Below the pieces are notes generated by a model, which worked only from the letters and a program-made list of their open reading frames with translations, did not search any database and had not been told where the DNA came from. The translations under genes and the position numbers were made by a program. Below are positions 19,388 through 28,782 of a stretch of 64,000 bases of DNA, piece by piece. The DNA is from Hyphobacterium sp. CCMP332 (GTDB lineage: Bacteria > Pseudomonadota > Alphaproteobacteria > Caulobacterales > Maricaulaceae): NCBI RefSeq assembly GCF_014323565.1, contig NZ_CP058669.1, positions 2,011,501 to 2,075,500 on the forward strand. The letters are read 5' to 3'. How positions within the stretch are numbered: position 1 is the stretch's first letter; every line of letters starts with the position of its first letter.

Positions 19388-22300
19388 CTAGAATGCGTAA
19401 CGCAGGCCGAATTCGAACCGGCGGTCATTTTCGAACACCGACCGGCCAAATCGCTGGCCCCGCGCATCTATCTGCTGATAGGCCACCGCCTGGGTATCCA
19501 GAATATTGGCCAACTGGGCCCGGACGGTTACACTATCAGTAATATCCCACCGGATAGACGCATCGAGGAAACCGATATCATCCTGAATGATCGGATTACC
19601 CGTAATGAAATCCCGATAGGAACTGATGTATTCAGAGCGCCAGTTATAGGCGATACGAGCCTCGATAGTATCGCTCTGATAGATACCGATCAGATTGTAG
19701 GAATAATCCGACAGCCCCAGAAGATCGGCCACATTCCAGCGATAAACCGTCAGGAAGCCCTCAACGCCATCACCATCCGCATCCGGCACCGGCGGCAGAG
19801 CCGTCGCCGATGACGACAGGATCGTCAGGTTCGCCTGGACACCCAGATTTCCGAGTTGACCCGGCCATTCGGTGAAGAATTGCTGGTAGGCAAACTCGAT
19901 ACCTTCGACGGTGCCATCATTCCGGTTGGTATTACCAAAATAGGTCACCGGAACCGTGTAACCATCCAGAGTAATGGTATCGACCACCTCTTCGCCATAG
20001 ACGATGATGTTGCTGAGATCCTTGTAGAAGGCGGATGCGGTAAACAATCCGTCCGTGCCAAAGTAGAATTCGACCGCAACGTCAAGGTTTGTTGCTTCGA
20101 TCGGCTCCAGGTTCGGATTGCCGCCGAATACATTGATCCCGCCCAGCACAATATCCTGAATCACCGGCGGCGTTGCCGTCGCGTCAACGACGAAGCCCAA
20201 CTCGGCCTGACGGCTTTGCGTCGAGTTCAGGTTGGAAATATTCGCCGGTGTGATCGCACGGCTGGCGCCGATACGGATCAGCCACTCGTCATTGAGGTCC
20301 CAACGCATATTGAAGGACGGCAAAAGGTAGCTGTACGAATTCGAAATCGAATTCGGCTGGTTTGCCTGATCGAGATAGGCCGCCGTTTCCGGAAGGAAGT
20401 CCCGCTCTTGCCTTGGGTTCGCCGGATCGTCAGGCGCGAACTCGACGAAGCCGAGAATACCACCGCCCGTGGTTTCCGAATTCACGTAACGCAGACCGAC
20501 ATTACCCGACACGGACTGACCGCTGGCCAGATCATGCGTGAAATTGGCCTGCGAGTAGAAGTTATAGGTCACTTCCCGAACGTTGCCATCAACGCCCCGG
20601 CCCGCATAGTCGATCGTGCCATTCTGACGAAGCGGCACCCAATCGCCGATCTGCAGATTGCCGTCGGCATTCGGACCGGAATTCATCAGCGGCTCAGCCG
20701 CAAGTGAATTCACGAAGGCATCGTAATCGCGCATCTGCGCGCGGCTCGGATACACGACCGACGTATTGTTGCCGAGGAAAACGCCACCGCCCTGGAAATC
20801 GCGGAAGTCAAAGATGTCATACGAGTTCTGGTCAGCACGGTTGGCATACGGCAGATAGCCATTGCCATCCCATGGCGGTGCAATGGCACCCCAGTTCAAC
20901 CCCGCACTGCGATTGTTTTGCTCGCGCTCGGAGAAGCGTGCACCAAAATCAACCGACTCAAACCAGCCATCTCCGCCCAACTCGTAGCGCGCATCCGCAC
21001 GTGTCGAGAAGAGATTGCCTGTATTGTCCTGGAATTCGTCAGCCGCATACAGCATGAAGGCATACCGAGGATCACCGAGGTCACCAAGGATGCCCGGATC
21101 CGCCCCGCGGAATGTACCGCCCCAAGTGGCCAGCTGAACCTGGTCCGACATGAAGAGTTCAATCTGCGGGTTTTCGATATCCGAGAAATTGTAGCGATAG
21201 TCAGCAAAGTGGTTGCCACCCGACCAAAGTCGCTGAAGCTGCGCCTCTGCTTCCGTGTAATGAGCATCAAGCTCGACAAACAGACGATCGCTGACGCGCC
21301 ATTGCAGATTGGCCGCAAAATCCTGCGTCATGGACGTTTCGGTTTGCGAAACGGCCAGCGACTGAAGCGGCGTCTGGAGATTGCCGGTCTGACCCAGCCA
21401 GTCGCGCAGATTGTTCGAGACAACGCCCGACTCCATCAGCCCGCCATTGACCGGGATCAGCTGTTCGCAGATTCCGATACCGCCATTGGCGGCTTCTCCG
21501 TTACCGTTACAGCGCGGGAGACCCGGCGATGAGAACGGAACAAAGCTGCGCGAACCGGGCCCGTCAAGAATGGTCCAGTTGGCCCAGGATTCTGCATCGG
21601 TGAAGAATTCGAGTGTGCGCTCGTCATTCGTGATCTCGTTTTCGACCCGAACAGCCGTGAACGAGAATTCCACATTCCCGCCCGGCGAACGCCACTGGCT
21701 GGCAAGATAGTAACTGTCACGCTCGCGATCGACATCGGCGTCGCGCGCCTGCCAGCCGCCCGGAAGCGCCATGGTGGTGCCCGGGACATCCGGATTCGCG
21801 ATAGCCATCAGCTGGCCATACTGGAAACCGTGAATGCTGGACCGGAGATTGGACGTCGAATACGAGGCCAGCAGACCGAACTCACCACTGCCCGTATCCC
21901 AAGTGTTGCCAAGAACAGCACTATATCCCGGGCTGAATACATCGGCAATATCGGTGTAAGTCTGCTCGACGGAGGCCACAGCAATCAGGCCATCGCGATC
22001 AAAAGGCAGCAGGGTGCGCAGGTTCACGAGACCGGAGATACCACCCTCGATCTGGCTGGCCGTCGCGTTCTTGTAAACCTCGACGGCGCCGATCAGCTCG
22101 GGCGGGATACTGGCCCATTCCAGAGCACGTCCGCCATTGGCACTGAATGAATCCCGGCCATTGAATTCTGAACGCACGTATTGAAGCCCGCGAATGATGT
22201 TGCCCGAACCTTCTGGAGACGGGAAGTCGCCGTCACTGCCACCAAGTTCGAACCGCTGGGTCACCACACCCGGAACCCGCGACAGCGCCTCGGCAACCGA

Positions 22301-22564
22301 AAGGTCTGGCAGTTCCGAGACATCGGATGAAGCGATGGAATCTACCAGAGTGTCCGAATTGCGCCGGATATTCCGCGCATTCAGGAGAGCCCCCCGGACG
22401 CCGCGGACGACAATAACGTCCTGCGCCTCTTCGGCTCCTTCATCTGTTGTATCCACATCCTGAGCCATCGCGGGAAACGCGCCGAAAGCCGTTACCAATG
22501 CGGTTGTTGCAAGAAGCGCGAATTTGGTTGGCTGCCAACGGTCAGCCGTCTTTGGATCACTCAC
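19388..22564 (-). CDS. TonB-dependent receptor, Caulobacter/Xanthomonas carbohydrate type
   Basis: The 1058-residue receptor starts with GTG preceded by AGGGGAGA. It has a signal peptide ending FPAMAQD, a TonB box in DVIVVRG and a plug with SVAEALSRVPGVVTQR, EGSGNIIRGLQYVRSEFNG and IEGGISGLVNLRT. The plug form is that of the large receptor family seen with polysaccharide loci in Caulobacter, Xanthomonas and Sphingomonas. The barrel ends in an aromatic residue (LRYAF). A GH3 enzyme and glucose operon downstream and halogenase-like genes divergent suggest uptake of beta-glucan oligosaccharides. A LacI-type operator (22660-22673) lies in its promoter region. Confidence 0.93.
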   Translation of the reverse strand: MSDPKTADRWQPTKFALLATTALVTAFGAFPAMAQDVDTTDEGAEEAQDVIVVRGVRGALLNARNIRRNSDTLVDSIASSDVSELPDLSVAEALSRVPGVVTQRFELGGSDGDFPSPEGSGNIIRGLQYVRSEFNGRDSFSANGGRALEWASIPPELIGAVEVYKNATASQIEGGISGLVNLRTLLPFDRDGLIAVASVEQTYTDIADVFSPGYSAVLGNTWDTGSGEFGLLASYSTSNLRSSIHGFQYGQLMAIANPDVPGTTMALPGGWQARDADVDRERDSYYLASQWRSPGGNVEFSFTAVRVENEITNDERTLEFFTDAESWANWTILDGPGSRSFVPFSSPGLPRCNGNGEAANGGIGICEQLIPVNGGLMESGVVSNNLRDWLGQTGNLQTPLQSLAVSQTETSMTQDFAANLQWRVSDRLFVELDAHYTEAEAQLQRLWSGGNHFADYRYNFSDIENPQIELFMSDQVQLATWGGTFRGADPGILGDLGDPRYAFMLYAADEFQDNTGNLFSTRADARYELGGDGWFESVDFGARFSEREQNNRSAGLNWGAIAPPWDGNGYLPYANRADQNSYDIFDFRDFQGGGVFLGNNTSVVYPSRAQMRDYDAFVNSLAAEPLMNSGPNADGNLQIGDWVPLRQNGTIDYAGRGVDGNVREVTYNFYSQANFTHDLASGQSVSGNVGLRYVNSETTGGGILGFVEFAPDDPANPRQERDFLPETAAYLDQANQPNSISNSYSYLLPSFNMRWDLNDEWLIRIGASRAITPANISNLNSTQSRQAELGFVVDATATPPVIQDIVLGGINVFGGNPNLEPIEATNLDVAVEFYFGTDGLFTASAFYKDLSNIIVYGEEVVDTITLDGYTVPVTYFGNTNRNDGTVEGIEFAYQQFFTEWPGQLGNLGVQANLTILSSSATALPPVPDADGDGVEGFLTVYRWNVADLLGLSDYSYNLIGIYQSDTIEARIAYNWRSEYISSYRDFITGNPIIQDDIGFLDASIRWDITDSVTVRAQLANILDTQAVAYQQIDARGQRFGRSVFENDRRFEFGLRYAF

Positions 22565-22659
22565 TAGCTTTCTCCCCTACGCTAGCATTCCCTTTGGTGA
22601 TCGTGTCTGCAGATTTGACTGCTTGCTGAATCAACACGACCGGCGGGCACTGTCTAATT

Positions 22660-22673
22660 TGATAGCGCTACCA
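22660..22673. promoter_or_regulatory. LacI-family operator TGATAGCGCTACCA
   Basis: This near-perfect 14-bp palindrome lies in the 178-bp gap between TBDR 2 and the first halogenase gene, positioned to control both. It shares ten of fourteen positions with sites at 29927 and 42196 (TGnTAGCnnTAnCA). A CG-centred even palindrome is the usual shape of LacI/GalR operators. Confidence 0.6.
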
Positions 22674-22742
22674 TAAATGCTAAACACTTTGCAATAGATG
22701 ATCCGTATGGCCACAGTGATTTGAGTTTTTCGGGGAACGGAT

Positions 22743-24272
22743 GTGACATCAATTTCCAAAGTTTGCATTCTCGGTGGCGGCACTGCCGGATGGATGAGCG
22801 CTGCAGCGTTATCTAATAAATTCAATAATCTGGACTTGGAAATAACGCTGATAGAATCCGATGAAATCGGAACGATCGGGGTAGGCGAGGCAACCTTGCC
22901 ACATATCCGATATTTCAATCAGACACTGGGCATTAACGAGCCCGAATTCATGAAATCGACCGAAGCCACGTTCAAACTCGGCATCCAGTTTTGCGACTGG
23001 GGTCGGCGTGGCGACCACTACATCCATCCATTCGGTGAATATGGACAACCAATTGATGAACTCGATTTTCATCAGTTCTGGTTGCGGCTGAATCAAAGCG
23101 GCCGCGCACCGCGCCTGAGTGATTATTCCTATCCGGTTCTGGCGGCAGAAAAAGGCCGCTTCCGGATCCCGGATGAAGACATAACCCGCATCGGTTCAAA
23201 TTTCGGATACGCGTACCAGTTTGACGCTAGCCTGTATGCGCGCTTTCTGAGAAACCATAGCGAGCTGAACGGTACAAAGCGGATTGAAGGGCGGGTTATC
23301 GATGTCGAGCTTGATGGCGAGACCGGCAACGTCAGATCCGTCACACTGGAATCGGGCGCGCGCATCGAGGCCGATCTCTTTGTCGACTGTTCCGGTTTTC
23401 GCGGGCTTCTGATCGAGCAGGCGCTTCAAACAGGTTATGATGACTGGAGCCAATGGCTGCCCTGCAACCGGGCCATCGCCGTTCCCTGCGAATCTCGCGG
23501 CGAGCTGCTGCCCTATACCCGGGCGACGGCGCGAACCGCCGGATGGCAATGGAGAATTCCACTGCAGCATCGCACCGGCAATGGGCATGTTTACTGGAAT
23601 GAATTCGTTTCGGACGATGAAGCCGCACACCAGCTGATGACGTCTCTGGAGGGCCCTGCCCTCGCCGAACCGAAGCAATTATTCTTCAAGACAGGCCGCC
23701 GCAATAAATTCTGGAACAGGAATGTGGTGGCCATTGGTCTGTCGGCAGGGTTTCTCGAGCCGCTTGAATCAACGTCCATTCATCTGATCCAGGAGGGTAT
23801 TACGGCTCTGGTGGAGTTGTTCCCGACAACGGAAATCAATCCGCTCGACATTGCCGAATACAACACGCACATGGCATTGAACTTCGAACGGGTCAGGGAT
23901 TTTCTTCTTTTGCATTACGTGGCGACCCAGCGCGATGACAGCGAAATGTGGCGCTTTTTCCGGTCCATGGAGCTGCCGCAGAGCCTTCAGGAAAAAATCG
24001 CAGCCTGGTCCTCCAGAGGCTATCTGCTCAAATATGAGTTCGGCGTTTTCCTTCCCCCTAGCTGGATTGCGGTCATGTTGGGACAGAACCTGCTCCCGGA
24101 AGGTTACGATCCGAGGGTCGACCGCTATGCTGATGGGGACCTGGTACGGGAGATGGAAAGGGTCCGCCTAGAAACCGAGGCGGCCGTCAGAAACACGCCC
24201 ACGCAAAGCGAGTTTCTGACCCGGTATGGCGCCACATCCGATTCAAGGCCGCTCAGCGCTTCGCTGACCTGA
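22743..24272 (+). CDS. Flavin-dependent tryptophan-halogenase family protein 1
   Basis: This 509-residue protein starts with GTG. The N-terminal FAD motif is CILGGGTAGW. The halogenase lysine is present in TFKLGIQF (Lys78, the position of Lys79 in RebH). The WxWxIP motif that shields the site from monooxygenase chemistry is at 268-273 (WQWRIP). GFLEPLESTSIHLI keeps the Glu used in halogenation. It should therefore be chemically competent with a flavin reductase, none of which is seen nearby. Homologues beside TBDR genes are widespread in Caulobacterales and Xanthomonadales; some halogenate free indole in vitro, but their role in sugar loci is unknown. It heads a tight four-gene run and shares the operator region with TBDR 2. 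Confidence 0.9.
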   Translation: MTSISKVCILGGGTAGWMSAAALSNKFNNLDLEITLIESDEIGTIGVGEATLPHIRYFNQTLGINEPEFMKSTEATFKLGIQFCDWGRRGDHYIHPFGEYGQPIDELDFHQFWLRLNQSGRAPRLSDYSYPVLAAEKGRFRIPDEDITRIGSNFGYAYQFDASLYARFLRNHSELNGTKRIEGRVIDVELDGETGNVRSVTLESGARIEADLFVDCSGFRGLLIEQALQTGYDDWSQWLPCNRAIAVPCESRGELLPYTRATARTAGWQWRIPLQHRTGNGHVYWNEFVSDDEAAHQLMTSLEGPALAEPKQLFFKTGRRNKFWNRNVVAIGLSAGFLEPLESTSIHLIQEGITALVELFPTTEINPLDIAEYNTHMALNFERVRDFLLLHYVATQRDDSEMWRFFRSMELPQSLQEKIAAWSSRGYLLKYEFGVFLPPSWIAVMLGQNLLPEGYDPRVDRYADGDLVREMERVRLETEAAVRNTPTQSEFLTRYGATSDSRPLSASLT

Positions 24273-24296
24273 GACCGGAAGCACCGAAGGAAACCC

Positions 24297-25724
24297 ATGC
24301 GGTCTTTAACAAAAAACATTGCCGTATGCGGCGGAGGTCTGGCCGGTAACATGGTCGCGACACGGCTCGTCGCAGGACTGGGCGCGGACTGGAAAATCTT
24401 TCAGCTATGCGATTCAATGCCCCCGCAGCACGACATTGCCTACGGGAATACATCAGATCCGGACAGCTACAATTTCCTGCTCGATCTTGGACTCAACGAG
24501 CCGACGCTCTTTTTGAAAAGTGCAACGAGCTTTTCCTTCGGCACCCATTTCAGCAACTGGCTGAATAGAAGCTGGATGCAATGTCATCACACACCCTTTC
24601 AAACTCTGCGCGGCATACCTTTTCGCCATTTCGTCGCCCGCTCGAACACGTCGCTCGAACCGCTCCTGATATCTGCCCGGGCCGCGATTGCGGGTCGCTT
24701 CGCCCACCCGCCAAAGGACCCTGCCATCATCTTGTCGCGCGCCGAGTATGGCTACCAGTTCGATGTGCGCGAGTGGGCGGCGCTACTCGAACAGAAGGTT
24801 CTGGCAAGTCGCGTCATCAGAAAATCCTCACCGATCAGATCCGTCACAACCGATGGCGATACACTGACCGGTCTGAAGCTGGAAAATGGAGAAGATCTCG
24901 AAGTTGATCTAGTCATAGATGCCGCCGGGACGGGACGGGACGTCATAGGGGCCGCTGGCGGACGCTTCCGGTCGCACCGGACAGTAAGGATAAACGGCAG
25001 CATCACGCGCGAAGCCGAGACCGGCCCTCCGCTTCGGGACGTCTGCTCGCAGCTGAACGGTTGGACCAGCACGGCTCATTTGCAGAAGGCGCGGAGTGTC
25101 ATTCAGGTCGAAGCCGCTGATAGCGGCGGCGAACAGGCGGGCGATTGCATCGACATCGGGTTACTGGACAGGGCCTGGGTTGGAAATTGTATCGCCATCG
25201 GGCACGCGGCCAGCGTGATCGAGCCCCTGACGCCCGCTCCGGTCATGATGCTCAGGCGCGACATTGATCGCTTGCTGGAACTGATTCCTGTCTCAAGCGA
25301 TATGACCATCGAAAGGCGGGAATTCAATCGACGGTTTCATGAGGATTATGAACATATCGGGTTATTCCATTCTGCCCTGATGGATTGCGACGACAGGCCT
25401 GACACGCCCTATTGGCAGGCGGCGGCATCCGGGAATTCGGATGACAAGCTCAGGCGGAAGATTGACCAGTTCGAAAATCGCGGGAAGCTGGCGAGCTATG
25501 ATCTCGAGCCGTTTAACGATGAGGACTGGACCATCCTGCACCTGGGCATGGGGCGGCGCCCGCGAATATATGACCGCCAGGTCGATCGGGTGCCCAGAGC
25601 AGAAAGCGAAAGCGCATTGACCGAGGTCCGACAATCCATTCAGCAGCTCGTTTCGAAAATGCCGCCTCATGGCGCCTATATAGATCGTCTCAAGCAATTC
25701 CTCTCGAGGCAAGACAATGTCTAA
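24297..25724 (+). CDS. Degenerate halogenase-family flavoprotein (catalytic residues lost)
   Basis: The 475-residue protein aligns along its length with its three neighbours and keeps a dinucleotide motif (AVCGGGLAGNMV). The catalytic Lys is replaced by Ser (SFSFGTHF, Ser80). WxWxIP has become WTSTAH. The Glu of EPLESTS is gone (EPLTPAP). The reading frame is intact, with a good ribosome site (GAAGGAAA), and it overlaps the next gene by 8 nt, so it is maintained rather than decaying. It probably cannot halogenate. It may act as a different flavoenzyme, a partner subunit or a ligand-binding protein. Its spacing shows it is expressed with the active-looking paralogues. Confidence 0.82.
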   Translation: MRSLTKNIAVCGGGLAGNMVATRLVAGLGADWKIFQLCDSMPPQHDIAYGNTSDPDSYNFLLDLGLNEPTLFLKSATSFSFGTHFSNWLNRSWMQCHHTPFQTLRGIPFRHFVARSNTSLEPLLISARAAIAGRFAHPPKDPAIILSRAEYGYQFDVREWAALLEQKVLASRVIRKSSPIRSVTTDGDTLTGLKLENGEDLEVDLVIDAAGTGRDVIGAAGGRFRSHRTVRINGSITREAETGPPLRDVCSQLNGWTSTAHLQKARSVIQVEAADSGGEQAGDCIDIGLLDRAWVGNCIAIGHAASVIEPLTPAPVMMLRRDIDRLLELIPVSSDMTIERREFNRRFHEDYEHIGLFHSALMDCDDRPDTPYWQAAASGNSDDKLRRKIDQFENRGKLASYDLEPFNDEDWTILHLGMGRRPRIYDRQVDRVPRAESESALTEVRQSIQQLVSKMPPHGAYIDRLKQFLSRQDNV

Positions 25725-27240
25725 CTCCGCGGCCGTTCCCATCAGGCAGATCGTTATTGTTGGCGGAGGCGCTGCCGGGTGGATGACGGCTGCGGCCCTG
25801 TCCAGCCTGTTGCCGGCCGGAAGCGTCAGGATTTCTCTTATCGAGTCAGAGGCGATCGGAACAATTGGTGTCGGCGAGGCCACGATACCCGATATCATCA
25901 ACTTCAATGCGCTTTTGGGAATCTCCGAAACAGAGTTTCTCAAGGCCACCAACGGCACCTTCAAACTCGGCATCAAGTTTGTGAACTGGGGTCGCGTTGG
26001 TGAGGACTATTTCCACCCCTTCGGTCCGCATGGTGCGGACATGAATGCAATTGATTTCCATCAGTTCTGGCTGCGCCATCAAGTCACCAACCCCTCCAGC
26101 GATATTGAGGAATTCAGTCTGAACGCGGCGGCGGCCAAGGACGGCAGGTTCGCCCTGCCCGACCCGAATCCGCGTTCGGTCCTTTCCCGACTCCGGTATG
26201 CCTACCATTTCGACGCAACGGCCTATGCGGGCTTTCTTCGCAATTATGCCGAGCACCGCGGCGTGCGGCGGGTCGAGGGGATCGTGACGGAGGTCCGGCA
26301 GGATGCGGAGACCGGCGATATCTCAGAGATCGTTCTGGAAAACGGATCGACCATAGCCGGTGACCTGTTTTTCGACTGTACAGGGTTTCGGGGCCTGTTG
26401 ATCGACAAAACCCTTGATGTTCCTTTCACGGACTGGTCGCACTGGCTGCCTTGTGACACCGCACAGGCGGTTGCCTGCGATCGGGGCAGCGAAATCCTGC
26501 CCTACACCATCTCCACGGCAAAGTCGGCCGGTTGGCAATGGCGCATCCCGACGCAACACCGCACCGGAAACGGGCATATCTACTCCAGCAGCCTGTTGAG
26601 TGACGACGAGGCCATAGACAGTCTCCTGGAAGATCTGGACGGCCCGGCGATAGGTGAGCCGAGAAAGATCCGGTTCCGCACCGGGCATCGCGCACAACCC
26701 TGGAACAAGAACTGTGTGTCGATCGGATTGTCGGCGGGTTTTCTGGAGCCCCTGGAATCGACCTCGCTCTTCCTGATCCAGGAAGGCATCAGCAAATTCA
26801 TTGCCCTTTATCCGACCGCCGACATGCCAGACGTGGTCCGCGACGAATACAATCGGCAACTGGTCAAGAAATTCGAACAGGTTCGAGATTTCATCATCCT
26901 GCACTACAAGGCAACGGAGCGGGACGACAGCGAATTCTGGAATTACACGCGGACGATGGACATACCGGATTCTCTGGACAACCGGATTGAGCTCTTCAGG
27001 GAGGCGGGTCGGGTCTTCCGGTATGAGGACGAGTTGTTTGCCAAGCCGAACTGGGTGGCCGTGCTTCTGGGTCAGAACATTGTCCCCAGGTCGATCGACC
27101 CGATCGTGGGCGCAATCGATCCGGCAAGTATAGCGCATAGTCTGCAGTCGATGAGGTCCGCCATGAACAATGCCGTCACCCAGATGAAATCACACCGTAA
27201 CTTCCTTGAGAGTTATGCGTGGGCGACCGAAAAATTCTAG
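25717..27240 (+). CDS. Flavin-dependent tryptophan-halogenase family protein 2
   Basis: The 507-residue protein has VIVGGGAAGWM (FAD), TFKLGIKF with Lys83 at the halogenase lysine position, GWQWRIP and SAGFLEPLESTSLFL. All catalytic features are present. The ATG lies 8 nt inside the previous gene, with GAGGC upstream, so translation is coupled. It is clearly paralogous to the genes at 22743 and 27259 but divergent over the substrate region, suggesting different substrates. Cytoplasmic; no signal peptide. Confidence 0.9.
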   Translation: MSNSAAVPIRQIVIVGGGAAGWMTAAALSSLLPAGSVRISLIESEAIGTIGVGEATIPDIINFNALLGISETEFLKATNGTFKLGIKFVNWGRVGEDYFHPFGPHGADMNAIDFHQFWLRHQVTNPSSDIEEFSLNAAAAKDGRFALPDPNPRSVLSRLRYAYHFDATAYAGFLRNYAEHRGVRRVEGIVTEVRQDAETGDISEIVLENGSTIAGDLFFDCTGFRGLLIDKTLDVPFTDWSHWLPCDTAQAVACDRGSEILPYTISTAKSAGWQWRIPTQHRTGNGHIYSSSLLSDDEAIDSLLEDLDGPAIGEPRKIRFRTGHRAQPWNKNCVSIGLSAGFLEPLESTSLFLIQEGISKFIALYPTADMPDVVRDEYNRQLVKKFEQVRDFIILHYKATERDDSEFWNYTRTMDIPDSLDNRIELFREAGRVFRYEDELFAKPNWVAVLLGQNIVPRSIDPIVGAIDPASIAHSLQSMRSAMNNAVTQMKSHRNFLESYAWATEKF

Positions 27241-27258
27241 AATAATGGGGCGAAACAG

Positions 27259-28767
27259 ATGTCAGATATGAACATCAGGGAAATTGCGATCGTTGGCGGA
27301 GGCACAGCGGGCTGGATGGCGGCGGCCGGCCTGTCGATTCTCCTGCGGGATCCGGGCATTCGTATCCGCCTGATTGAATCCGATGAAATCGGGACAGTCG
27401 GCGTCGGCGAAGCCACCATCCCGCACATCCGCTATTTCAATCAGCTGGTTGGCCTCGATGAAAAAGAATATCTGCGGCGGACGAATGCCACCTTCAAGCT
27501 GGGCATTGAATTCGTGAACTGGGGTCAGGTCGGAGATCGCTACTTCCACCCCTTCAGCCCGTATGGCGTGAGTATGGATGGCATCCATTTCCACCATTTC
27601 TGGCTTCGTCATATCCGCAAGCCGGGCGCGCCACCCATCGATGATTACAATCTTCAGGTGCTCGCCCACAAACTCAACAAATTCGCTCACCCGCAGCCGA
27701 ATGCCCGCTCCTCGCCGCTGGCATCCATAGAATACGCCTATCAATTCGATGCCAGCCTGTATGGAAAGTATATGCGCGACGTCGCGGAATCGCGCGGCGT
27801 TCAACGCATCGAAGGCAAGGTGACCGACGTCAGACAGCGATCGGAAGATGGGTTTATCGAATCCGTAAAGCTGGAATCGGGCGAAGAGATTGCCGCCGAC
27901 CTTTTTATTGATTGTACGGGATTCCGCGGCCTGTTGATCGAGCAGACGCTGAAGTCGGGTTATGATGACTGGTCAAACTACCTACCTGTTGACCGCGCCG
28001 TCGCACAGGGGTGCGAGCTGGCAGGCCCGCTCACACCCTACACGCGCGCGACAGCGCATGAATCCGGCTGGCAATGGCGCATTCCGCTACAGAACCGGCT
28101 GGGCAATGGTCATGTCTATTGCAGCGAGTATATCAGCGATGACGAGGCCTATGCGAAACTGAGCTCGGGGCTGGATGGCGCGCCCATCGCAGAGCCGCGT
28201 TTCCTGCGTTTCAAGACAGGAATCCGTAAAAAACCGTGGAACAAGAATGTCGTTTCCATGGGGCTGGCCTCGGGCTTTCTAGAACCGCTGGAATCAACCT
28301 CGATCCACCTGATTCAAACTGCAATTGCACGCCTGATGACAAATTTTCCGGACAAGCATTTCAGCGAGAAGGATATCGATTATTACAATGAGCGCACGCT
28401 TGCCGAATTCAAACAGGTGCGCGACTTCCTCATTCTACACTATTGCGCGACACAGCGGGACGATTCACCCTTCTGGAATTATGTCCGCACGATGAAGCTC
28501 CCCGATACGCTGCAACAGCGCATCGACATCTATATGGAGAATGGCCGGCTCTATCGGCACGACAATGAATTGTTCGGCGAGCATAGCTGGTTTGCGGTCT
28601 TTGAAGGGCAGAATCTCAGGCCCGAACGCTATCACCCGGTCATCAATCATTTGTCCGACCAGATGCTCGACCAGCGCATGGCGGAGATCCGTCGCGCCAT
28701 GCAGAAATGCCTCGAGCAATTCGAGGATCACGAGCAATATCTGAAAAAACAGGCTCAGGCCAACTAG
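27259..28767 (+). CDS. Flavin-dependent tryptophan-halogenase family protein 3
   Basis: The 502-residue protein has AIVGGGTAGWMAA, TFKLGIEF with Lys80, GWQWRIP and ASGFLEPLESTSIHL, so the halogenase chemistry residues are complete. GGGGCGA precedes the ATG, 18 nt after the previous stop. It is the last gene of the halogenase run and converges on the LacI gene at 28783 with a gap of only 15 nt. Confidence 0.9.
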   Translation: MSDMNIREIAIVGGGTAGWMAAAGLSILLRDPGIRIRLIESDEIGTVGVGEATIPHIRYFNQLVGLDEKEYLRRTNATFKLGIEFVNWGQVGDRYFHPFSPYGVSMDGIHFHHFWLRHIRKPGAPPIDDYNLQVLAHKLNKFAHPQPNARSSPLASIEYAYQFDASLYGKYMRDVAESRGVQRIEGKVTDVRQRSEDGFIESVKLESGEEIAADLFIDCTGFRGLLIEQTLKSGYDDWSNYLPVDRAVAQGCELAGPLTPYTRATAHESGWQWRIPLQNRLGNGHVYCSEYISDDEAYAKLSSGLDGAPIAEPRFLRFKTGIRKKPWNKNVVSMGLASGFLEPLESTSIHLIQTAIARLMTNFPDKHFSEKDIDYYNERTLAEFKQVRDFLILHYCATQRDDSPFWNYVRTMKLPDTLQQRIDIYMENGRLYRHDNELFGEHSWFAVFEGQNLRPERYHPVINHLSDQMLDQRMAEIRRAMQKCLEQFEDHEQYLKKQAQAN

Positions 28768-28782
28768 GCTGTTCGCGGGCGT

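Noticed and set aside
22743-28767. Halogenase cluster as a natural-product biosynthetic locus
   Set aside because: No synthases, carriers, tailoring or resistance genes nearby; the neighbours are a TBDR, sugar regulators and glycosidases.
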